NCBI RefSeq assembly: GCF_020085105.1
Contig: NC_058055.1
Span: forward strand, 16,315,822 to 16,379,821
Direction: 5' to 3'
Length of the DNA: 64,000 nt
From: Siniperca chuatsi
Taxonomy: Eukaryota > Chordata > Actinopteri > Centrarchiformes > Sinipercidae
Each line of letters begins with the position of its first letter. Position 1 is the stretch's first letter. The position numbers and the translations under genes are program-made. Below the pieces are notes generated by a model. That model worked only from the letters and a program-made list of their open reading frames with translations. It had not been told where the DNA came from and made no database searches. Shown here one piece after another: positions 60,801 through 64,000 of the stretch.

Positions 60801-63028
60801 AAAACATTTGTGACATTTCCATATTATACTGTATGATGAACAAGTTTATATGACAAAATACAATAACCTCGAAGCCTTGTCCCCATGACAAAACTGGCCT
60901 GTCTCCATCTTTTAGTTTATTCATTTGTTGCAGTGAGATAATTAACTTACTGAGCTACCTGAGGTATCATTGGAGGCGCAAGTGAGTTTCTTGTTTAAAA
61001 GATGACTTACTTTAGGTGTGGCAGAGCACATACTATACAAGCACAACTTCACATTCTTCTCCAATGTACCTGGTGTTGTCTTTGTAAAAGGACAAAATAC
61101 TCTGCTAACAGTATACTGTGTGTCATGGTTATCTTCTGGGGATTTTAAGTGCTTGAATGATTTCTACACCTTTATACTCACTTACCTATCTAGGTAGTGT
61201 AGCAGGAGGAACAGGAGGTCCTGCAGGAACAGGCCAGGGAGTAGGAGGAGGAGCTGGCAGCCGACCAGGTCAGTTTAAATAGAGCACTGATACAATTAAG
61301 AGTATAAACATTTGCATTTTAACATTTTGAGATGCATTCACAAAATTCAGACCACTGCACACTAAGCATCTTACCTGCCTGCTGGTGAAACCAGTCTAAT
61401 CAGCGTGCTTTGTGTAAGTGATGCAGGCTGTAATGTGTCCATTGTTCCAGCAGGGGAGGTTGGCCCTGGCTACGGTGGAGCGGCTGGTGGAGGCTACACA
61501 GGTAAAACCGAAGCACATTGTCACATTATAACTCTCTCTCTCTCTCTTTGACACTCAGCATACTCTTTGTAAAGATTTAAAATGAGAAGCAACACATATA
61601 ATATATTGATAACCCTTGTAGATACAAAAAAGCGATCAACACAAATGGTTATATAGAGACAAAGTAGGAAACAGAAAATGCTTTCAGGCCTCACATGGTG
61701 AATATTCGTTTTGGCATATTTTCATACGTGTCATTGCTGAGATAACAAATTGGGTAAATGAGACCATTGTAAAGATTATCAATTGCTTATGACTTTGTCT
61801 TTCCTGTTATTGTTCTCTAGGATATACAGGGGCCGGGCAAAAATGTAAGAAAACTCCTCTGAGATAAGCATGCTCTAATTAGCTCCAGTCTGTTAACACA
61901 CATATGTCCAGCATTAACACATAGCTATACTATACACACATGGCACACACTGACACATAATGGTCTAGATGAAGACAATCATCCATTCCTTGTTTCTTAA
62001 ATTAACTTTTTAATATTAGTTTATAACCTTTTTTTATCTTAAGCACAACAGTAAGAAAATCTGACATCTGAATTTCTGATAATTATTAACTATCACTAAT
62101 TATCTTGTCAATGAAATAAATAAAATAAAAAAGGATGATAATTTGAAAATGTTCATGTATGCTTTTATAATCTGTGGTGCTGGGTGTTATTGTAGAGAGC
62201 CTGAGAGCCTGTATATATCTGCAGAATAACTTTCCTTTTTACTTTGATGTCCTTTAGCCAAGGCACAAAAGGCAGCCAAATATGCAGCCATGCAGGCCTT
62301 ACTGGGAGCTGGGGGCTACAGAGGTAAAAAATCATACACATTGTATTGTTTTACAGTAAGCCAATATCTATACACTGTAAAACATTGTACTGGAATTTTG
62401 TGAAATCCAGTGGAGTCAACTAAAATTTTCTAGTTATAATTCAGACCCGTTCCAGGAGTCACAATCATGAGTTCTTCCGACACACAGTTAGCATATTAGC
62501 ACACTTCCCAGGTTGCACTGTATAAGGATTAAAATTCTACACAGTCTTGTTCCTTCTAGTTTAAAAAATAAGTTACATGATGTTATGGTTGTTTCCTCTG
62601 ACAGCAAACATGATGAAAGTTATATTCACTTCCCTATACACTTTGAATTCAACAAAGCCACTAGAAGCAGCTTTTAGTGTAATTTACCACCCTTTTCTTT
62701 GAGTTAACTCTGGTACAAACATGGTTTCTAGACTTGCTACATAATCTTATTCTACTCTGTACTCTAGCCACAAATAAAGGAACTATGTGGCTGTGATGGC
62801 ACTGGGAAGCTATTCTGACAATATTCACTTATTATTTTACATTACAATTTACAACAAATTATTCAGTTCAACGCAGATATTTAATGTTGAACTAGCTTAA
62901 CATGTTTTACAGTGTAATTTTTACTCATATAATATGTATCTTGGATCTCAAGTGAAGAATAATTTTCTCTGTTCTGGTGTTTAGGCGCTGGCTGTCAGGG
63001 TAAATACTGTGGCCAAAGGAGGAAGTGA
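39762..63028 (+). CDS. eln: eln, tropoelastin (55-exon model, about 2,124 aa)
   Basis: Secreted precursor of elastin, the cross-linked rubber-like polymer of artery wall and, in teleosts, of the bulbus arteriosus; lysyl oxidase oxidises its lysines to form desmosine cross-links. The exons listed separately sum to 6,375 nt with one open frame. Every junction falls after the first codon base, the hallmark of elastin genes. Layout: signal peptide (residues about 1-25, core GVLLLALW); Gly/Pro/Ala/Val/Tyr repeats alternating with lysine exons of KP type (EKPPKT, PKPPKT, AKPLKPP) and KA type (AKATAKYG, AKARKYG, SKAAKYG); a central acidic Ser/Thr region; and the C-terminal exon with CQGKYC then QRRK, matching the Cys-x4-Cys plus basic tail of tetrapod elastin. 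The protein is far longer than human tropoelastin (under 800 aa), as is usual for fish. A few donors and acceptors are ambiguous, as noted per exon. Which teleost paralogue (elna or elnb) is undetermined. Confidence 0.93.
39838..42676 (+). other. eln intron 1 (main part)
   Basis: No elastin-like exon was found in this stretch. It holds the dispersed repeat at 41420-41815. Confidence 0.5.
41420..41815. repeat. Dispersed repeat, three degenerate tandem-like segments
   Basis: Three related segments begin near 41427, 41535 and 41628 ('gatggtggtgctagatgaaaa', 'ctggtggcgctagaagaaaa', 'gttgagatat'). Same family as 15240-15368. Confidence 0.65.
42677..42899. mobile_element. Foldback insertion with 13-bp target duplication, 65 bp upstream of eln exon 2
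   Basis: The direct repeat tgtgatattttta at 42677-42689 and 42887-42899 is perfect. Inside are 47-nt inverted arms (42724-42770 and 42842-42888, about three mismatches) around a 71-nt loop. No coding capacity. Confidence 0.85.
42964..43149 (+). CDS. eln: eln exon 2, hydrophobic
   Basis: 62 codons beginning GVYIPAGGAAGGAGASIGAG. The acceptor is gtatcag and the donor gtgaat. Other frames are also open but give Trp/Arg-rich nonsense. Confidence 0.9.
43374..43403 (+). CDS. eln: eln exon 3, KP cross-link
   Basis: Encodes GVPGDKPGKT. The acceptor (ctagag) has a poor pyrimidine tract, but this is the only in-phase choice. Donor gtgtgt. Confidence 0.72.
43569..43724 (+). CDS. eln: eln exon 4, GPGGV repeat
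   Basis: 52 codons starting EGYGGHG, with the GPGGV pentapeptide repeated in near-identical 15-bp units. Acceptor ccccag, donor gtaaga. Confidence 0.9.
43849..43869 (+). CDS. eln: eln exon 5, KP cross-link microexon
   Basis: A 21-nt exon encoding GEKPPKT, with strong flanking sites (cttacag / gtaaga). Confidence 0.88.
43969..44139 (+). CDS. eln: eln exon 6, hydrophobic
   Basis: 57 codons with GPGGVGPGGYGTGPGGV. The donor is uncertain: CCAG|gtggcc (used here) or a GC donor ACAG|gcatgg at 44155, which would add GGQGT. Confidence 0.75.
44435..44464 (+). CDS. eln: Possible eln cassette exon (not counted in the model)
   Basis: A 30-nt in-phase block between a good acceptor (tttgttctatag) and a weak donor (gtacca) encodes GRLIHTTTFE. 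The phase fits and the composition does not. Confidence 0.3.
45790..45900 (+). CDS. eln: eln exon 7, hydrophobic
   Basis: 37 codons from GLGAGGVDGGVLGAGG to GYVPG. Acceptor cattag, donor gtcagt. Confidence 0.88.
46141..46400 (-). mobile_element. LINE-tail-like repeat in eln intron 7
   Basis: An AAT microsatellite followed by aaactttatttgtatagcac and gcagctcaaagtgatttaca, in the form known for fish LINE 3' tails read in reverse. 5'-truncated. Confidence 0.6.
46510..46602 (+). CDS. eln: eln exon 8, hydrophobic plus KP
   Basis: 31 codons: GGYGGFGGGYGPGGAGQYLG, then NGGTGPKPPKT. A 73-nt intron separates it from exon 9. Confidence 0.9.
46676..47266 (+). CDS. eln: eln exon 9, giant heptapeptide-repeat exon
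   Basis: 197 codons (about residues 282-478). After GAGTSLGGTGY come 26 GPGG units at a spacing of seven, nearly all GPGGA-G-(V or F), encoded by a 21-bp minisatellite with very uniform codons. It has no lysine. Acceptor ccttag, donor gtagat. Confidence 0.92.
47640..47720 (+). CDS. eln: eln exon 10, lysine-bearing
   Basis: 27 codons: VPMLPQTSTTGGGPGGKSGG, then KASKQVP. An earlier in-phase donor (GGGG|gtaaag at 47697) would drop KASKQVP. The longer form is preferred because it keeps a KASK cross-link motif. Confidence 0.8.
47846..47893 (+). CDS. eln: eln exon 11
   Basis: 16 codons: GVGVPGLYQGGFVPGQ. Donor gtatgt. Confidence 0.88.
47992..48054 (+). CDS. eln: eln exon 12
   Basis: 21 codons: GFGGRGVLPGVATGSGLGPQ, then T. 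Donor gtgtgt. Confidence 0.88.
48145..48192 (+). CDS. eln: eln exon 13
   Basis: 16 codons: GAGVLGQGGTGPGGAG. It ends in A rather than G, which makes an Asn codon with exon 14. Donor gtaaga. Confidence 0.87.
48365..48427 (+). CDS. eln: eln exon 14
   Basis: NGRGQQLPGVFRGYPLISPK then S. Unusually rich in bulky residues for elastin. Donor gtacac. Confidence 0.85.
48550..48594 (+). CDS. eln: eln exon 15, KA cross-link
   Basis: GAGKSKNLAKATAKY: four lysines with helix-like spacing and a terminal Tyr, a classic KA domain. Donor gtaaag. Confidence 0.92.
48747..49067 (+). CDS. eln: eln exon 16, 48-bp repeat exon
   Basis: 107 codons. The unit GVGTGGGPGAVPGFGG (16 aa) is repeated about three times, with an extra GAVP insertion in the last. 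Acceptor gaccag, donor gtaaat. Confidence 0.92.
49281..49316 (+). CDS. eln: eln exon 17, KA cross-link
   Basis: GYGPGAAKARKY. Donor gtgaga. Confidence 0.9.
49441..49728 (+). CDS. eln: eln exon 18, hydrophobic Tyr-rich
   Basis: 96 codons; the second half is GPGGTGY-type heptapeptides. Its 3' end and following intron are duplicated at exon 20. Donor gtaatt. Confidence 0.92.
49881..49913 (+). CDS. eln: eln exon 19, KA cross-link
   Basis: GYDASAKARKY; identical over all 33 nt to exon 21. Donor gtaaga. Confidence 0.92.
50018..50371 (+). CDS. eln: eln exon 20, 42-bp repeat exon
   Basis: 118 codons starting GMLSGALGTGTSTGGVRP, then GPGGVGPGGAGTGY repeats of 42 bp. Donor gtaatt. Confidence 0.92.
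50544..50576 (+). CDS. eln: eln exon 21, KA cross-link
   Basis: A second GYDASAKARKY, the product of a local tandem duplication. Donor gtaaga. Confidence 0.92.
50686..51126 (+). CDS. eln: eln exon 22, 72-bp higher-order repeat exon
   Basis: 147 codons; the first part is nearly identical to exon 20 (GMLSGALGTGTSTGGVRP). It then alternates GPGGGVGPGGAGTGY and GPGGAGTGY as a 72-bp compound unit. Donor gtagga. Confidence 0.92.
51238..51267 (+). CDS. eln: eln exon 23, KA cross-link
   Basis: GYAGAKARKY. Acceptor ttgcag, donor gtaaga. Confidence 0.9.
51470..51770. mobile_element. Dispersed repeat in eln intron 23
   Basis: It starts tctcgcatagccagacctat and contains ctgccagcgctgga, which is also found near 17179. 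It resembles a recurrent percomorph repeat. Type unassigned. Confidence 0.45.
51854..51882. repeat. (AGTT)n microsatellite in eln intron 23
   Basis: Seven tagt-type tetranucleotide units, about 30 bases before the exon 24 acceptor. Confidence 0.9.
51915..52088 (+). CDS. eln: eln exon 24, hydrophobic
   Basis: 58 codons from GLPGGAGGALGAGGGVPGGG. Acceptor ctgcag, donor gtatga. Confidence 0.9.
52323..52454 (+). CDS. eln: eln exon 25, Tyr-rich
   Basis: 44 codons from GLPGGTGGALGTGRTGYGPG. The donor gttcag is weak; a GC donor ten bases further on (52464) would add GSG. Confidence 0.8.
52564..52596 (+). CDS. eln: eln exon 26, KP/KY cross-link
   Basis: GYGAGSKPAKY. Donor gtatca. Confidence 0.9.
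52692..52727 (+). CDS. eln: eln exon 27 (uncertain donor)
   Basis: GQGGTGAGGVFG. GGAG|gtggag is used; an alternative A|gtggcg at 52743 would extend it with GGAGR. The frame closes soon after, so a donor must lie here. Confidence 0.55.
52897..52941 (+). CDS. eln: eln exon 28
   Basis: GGYGPGGFGTGTGGL. Acceptor ttatag, donor gttggt (weak). Confidence 0.78.
   Translation: MVMDQEALELALEV
53771..53806 (+). CDS. eln: eln exon 29, KA cross-link
   Basis: GYGTAGSKAAKY. Acceptor cctcag, donor gtaagg. Confidence 0.92.
53941..54072 (+). CDS. eln: eln exon 30, Ser/Thr-rich
   Basis: 44 codons. After GQPGGVVPGARGTGTAG comes a Ser/Thr-dense stretch with TDISVNGTSTGSG, including an Asn-Gly-Thr sequon. No lysine. 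Donor gtaagc. Confidence 0.85.
54177..54224 (+). CDS. eln: eln exon 31
   Basis: GRGLGATGGTPAPASE; contains Glu, which is rare in elastin. Donor gtatct. Confidence 0.82.
54563..54616 (+). CDS. eln: eln exon 32
   Basis: GDGGVGSVIEGSGSSGGE; acidic, Ser/Gly-rich. Acceptor ttccag, donor gtgcat. Confidence 0.78.
54931..55023 (+). CDS. eln: eln exon 33
   Basis: 31 codons from GGTGVAGRPVGTGGDGEG to IPIIGAKP. It has the only lysine in the central region. Donor gtactt. Confidence 0.82.
55261..55284 (+). CDS. eln: eln exon 34, microexon
   Basis: GFNGTEVP: a second Asn-Gly-Thr sequon. Donor gtcagt. Confidence 0.72.
55285..56421 (+). other. eln intron 34
   Basis: A 1.1-kb intron containing a LINE-tail-like repeat (55695-55800). 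No further exon was accepted. Confidence 0.5.
55695..55800 (-). mobile_element. LINE-tail-like repeat (AATCAG)n-TTTATTGATCCC
   Basis: The run 'agaatcagaatcagaatcag', then aaatactttattgatcccc, is a recurrent 3' tail of fish LINEs seen in reverse orientation. Confidence 0.6.
56422..56442 (+). CDS. eln: eln exon 35, microexon
   Basis: GSTGAAP; 21 nt. Good acceptor (cctacag), donor gtatgt. Confidence 0.75.
56657..56683 (+). CDS. eln: eln exon 36, microexon
   Basis: AVTGLPVPE; 27 nt, ending in A. Consensus donor gtgagt. Confidence 0.75.
56864..56890 (+). CDS. eln: eln exon 37, microexon
   Basis: IGGGAVQPS; 27 nt. Acceptor attacag, donor gtacgt. Confidence 0.77.
56975..56989 (+). CDS. eln: eln exon 38, 15-nt microexon
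   Basis: AGTGV: the smallest exon in the model. Consensus donor gtaagt and a pyrimidine-rich acceptor. Confidence 0.7.
57133..57156 (+). CDS. eln: eln exon 39, microexon
   Basis: GGTGLPSG; 24 nt. Donor gtgaga. Confidence 0.77.
57349..57408 (+). CDS. eln: eln exon 40, KP cross-link
   Basis: GSGGDLSSGTLPGAKPLKPP. AKPLKP is the signature KP domain also seen in tetrapod elastin. Confidence 0.9.
57813..58061 (+). CDS. eln: eln exon 41, hydrophobic plus KP
   Basis: 83 codons, from GVPRGDTPGEGDGEG (acidic) to GTPKPPK. An in-frame alternative acceptor at 57783 would add ten codons (GLVSFGALSA). Donor gtgcca. Confidence 0.85.
58245..58433 (+). CDS. eln: eln exon 42, hydrophobic plus lysine
   Basis: 63 codons with GGGPGGVGGGPGGAALVPG and a final LKPGK. 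Donor gtgagc. Confidence 0.88.
58554..58592 (+). CDS. eln: eln exon 43
   Basis: SYSAGGAGVLPRG. Donor gtatgc. Confidence 0.82.
58684..58740 (+). CDS. eln: eln exon 44, lysine-bearing
   Basis: GIRYLTGAGVGQGAGKTGK. Acceptor ctgtcag, donor gttcta. Confidence 0.83.
58846..59100 (+). CDS. eln: eln exon 45, GPGGYGA repeat
   Basis: 85 codons; the middle is GPGGYGA/T/V heptapeptides (21 bp), making this the most regular Tyr-rich stretch. Donor gtaagt. Confidence 0.92.
59225..59281 (+). CDS. eln: eln exon 46, KP cross-link
   Basis: GSRYGTGSGLGTGTGKPPK. Donor gtatga. Confidence 0.88.
59363..59659 (+). CDS. eln: eln exon 47, hydrophobic plus KP
   Basis: 99 codons of mixed GPGG(V/F/Y) units ending GQGLGTRKPPKS. 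Donor gtacaa. Confidence 0.92.
59751..59792 (+). CDS. eln: eln exon 48
   Basis: GYGSSSLGGAGYGQ; the counterpart is fused into exon 50. Donor gtgatt. Confidence 0.85.
59904..60206 (+). CDS. eln: eln exon 49, 36-bp repeat exon
   Basis: 101 codons with the FGPGGAGTGTGG unit repeated about five times and the end GQGLGKSKPSKS. Donor gtaggt. Confidence 0.9.
60280..60606 (+). CDS. eln: eln exon 50, hydrophobic, KP and GYGSS fused
   Basis: 109 codons (110 if the acceptor three bases upstream is used). It has 30-bp YGPGSAGPGG units, then GKRKPPNS running directly into GYGSSLGGTGYRP with no intron. Donor gtaaaa. Confidence 0.87.
60607..61193 (+). other. eln intron 50
   Basis: A 587-nt intron; no accepted exon inside. 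Confidence 0.5.
61194..61268 (+). CDS. eln: eln exon 51
   Basis: GSVAGGTGGPAGTGQGVGGG then AGSRP. Donor gtcagt. Confidence 0.87.
61451..61501 (+). CDS. eln: eln exon 52
   Basis: AGEVGPGYGGAAGGGYT. A tandem acceptor (ccagcag) would drop the first residue. Donor gtaaaa. Confidence 0.87.
61821..61844 (+). CDS. eln: eln exon 53, microexon
   Basis: GYTGAGQK; ends in T, which makes Ser with the next exon. Donor gtaaga. Confidence 0.83.
62258..62323 (+). CDS. eln: eln exon 54, KA cross-link
   Basis: SKAQKAAKYAAMQALLGAGG then YR. Resembles the last KA domain of tetrapod elastin (KAAKY followed by a small-residue helix). Donor gtaaaa. Confidence 0.92.
62985..63028 (+). CDS. eln: eln exon 55, C-terminal Cys and basic tail
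   Basis: GAGCQGKYCGQRRK and the TGA stop (63026-63028). The two cysteines with four residues between them and the basic end match the conserved tropoelastin C-terminus, which binds microfibrils and cells. Confidence 0.95.
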
Positions 63029-63461
63029 GAGACCAACAGACAGGAAGTGACCTCATAAAAACAACAGTGGTGCTATTGCATGATCCAAGATTGTAAATGT
63101 CTTACTTGCCATAGAAGCTAAAGTTTCAACATATTCCACATTTCACACATACGCTTTCATTTGCTTAGAATTTATTCAAGGGTCTCTTTCAGAAAGAGCA
63201 ATGGTTCTCAGCCTGTTAGGGTCCTGATTCCTTAAAACAAGGCGATGTCTCTGTTGCGGGCTGCTATGCAGAGTGGTCCATGTCGTACTGTTTTTTGGAT
63301 AGTTCAGCAATTTGACTTTGGTCACAGAATTAAAAAAATTCACCATTTCACAAGAAAAAGTGTAGCGTAATCCTGGGGGATTTATTATAATAGTGATTTT
63401 TTTCTCCCATGAATTACCTTGTGACTCTCCTGACTACTGGGCTGAGAACCACTGAAATAAA
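63029..63461 (+). other. eln: eln 3' UTR
   Basis: Untranslated sequence after the stop, to the first AATAAA at 63456-63461. A longer UTR is possible because elastin transcripts often have long 3' UTRs. Confidence 0.5.
63456..63461 (+). terminator. Candidate eln polyadenylation signal
   Basis: AATAAA about 430 nt after the stop. Confidence 0.5.
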
Positions 63462-64000
63462 GGACCAACATTTCTTCTTAAATGTTCAGGCCAAGCTGTA
63501 CTATAATACACTTTTTGTTTATTGTTGTTACGTTGAACATCATTTGTGTTCCTGTGTAAGTATCACCATGAATCTTCTGGGTGAAGACTGATACCAAGGA
63601 CACCCTCAGGGCAGCTCCTCCAGACCTGTCTGCATGCTGATGTCAATGTTTAAAAAGAAATCTACAAGGCCACACTTTTATCCAGTTAGACTGGATTTTA
63701 CTTCGGTCTGCAGAGTGTAATGTTTGTTTTATTAATTTACTGTTTTAAGCTTTTACATCAAAGTGCTTGGATACACTTGGATAATCTGTACAGACAAAGA
63801 AACAGACAGCTGCTATTTTGGGGGAACTGTGAACAAAAGGGACTCCAAGTGGATCTTTTATGGTGTGGTTTGATTAGTCATTATCTGATACCTGAAAAGC
63901 AGTCTGTGTTTTAACTGTGCTTAGGCCTCAGCAGTATCAACAAATTTGGAGGCTGAACGTCCTATGCTGTTAACACTCGTGAGATTCTTCCACTCCCTTC
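63462..64000. other. Downstream flank
   Basis: No gene or exon recognised. It may still be eln 3' UTR. Confidence 0.4.

Noticed and set aside
61018..61074. Possible extra elastin exon after 'cttactttag' ending VPG
   Set aside because: Phase and open frame fit, but the encoded segment (VAEHILYKHNFTFFSN) is wholly unlike elastin and the donor gtgttg is poor.

Overview
This window is nuclear DNA of a bony fish. The large intron-rich genes, the AT-rich gene-poor spacer, and the dispersed repeats (a tRNA-derived SINE, several small inverted-repeat DNA elements, L2-like LINE debris) look like those I know from spiny-rayed (percomorph) teleosts. I cannot name the species.

Layout. (1) 1-1.1 kb, minus strand: the first two coding exons of cct6a (TCP-1 zeta chaperonin subunit); the gene runs off the left edge. 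(2) 3.7-11.0 kb, minus strand: a complete ten-exon nipsnap2 (mitochondrial NIPSNAP family, 282 aa). (3) 11.7-13.6 kb, minus strand: mrps17 (mitoribosomal small-subunit protein uS17m, 148 aa) in two coding exons plus a likely non-coding first exon. (4) 13.7-39.7 kb: about 26 kb in which I find no gene, only microsatellites and decayed transposons, some nested. (5) 39.76-63.03 kb, plus strand: a tropoelastin gene (eln), reconstructed here as 55 exons, 6,375 nt and about 2,124 aa, followed by its 3' UTR.

The elastin gene is the centrepiece. Every internal exon length is a multiple of three and every junction falls after the first base of a codon, so exons can be added, lost or skipped without breaking the frame. 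A signal peptide exon is followed by alternating hydrophobic Gly/Pro/Ala/Val/Tyr exons and short lysine exons of KP type (such as EKPPKT) or KA type (such as AKARKYG). The last exon has the diagnostic two-cysteine, basic C-terminus (CQGKYC then QRRK). Long hydrophobic exons each carry their own tandem repeat with its own period (15, 21, 30, 36, 42, 48 or 72 bp). One exon has 26 heptapeptide units. Neighbouring exon pairs were duplicated with their introns. The middle of the gene (53.9-57.2 kb) codes for an unusual acidic, Ser/Thr-rich, almost lysine-free stretch built partly from microexons of 15-27 nt.

The three left-hand genes do housekeeping work (cytosolic protein folding, mitochondrial physiology, mitochondrial translation). 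Elastin is a secreted structural protein, and there is no sign that it shares a pathway with them. I cannot tell from this window which of the two teleost elastin paralogues this is.
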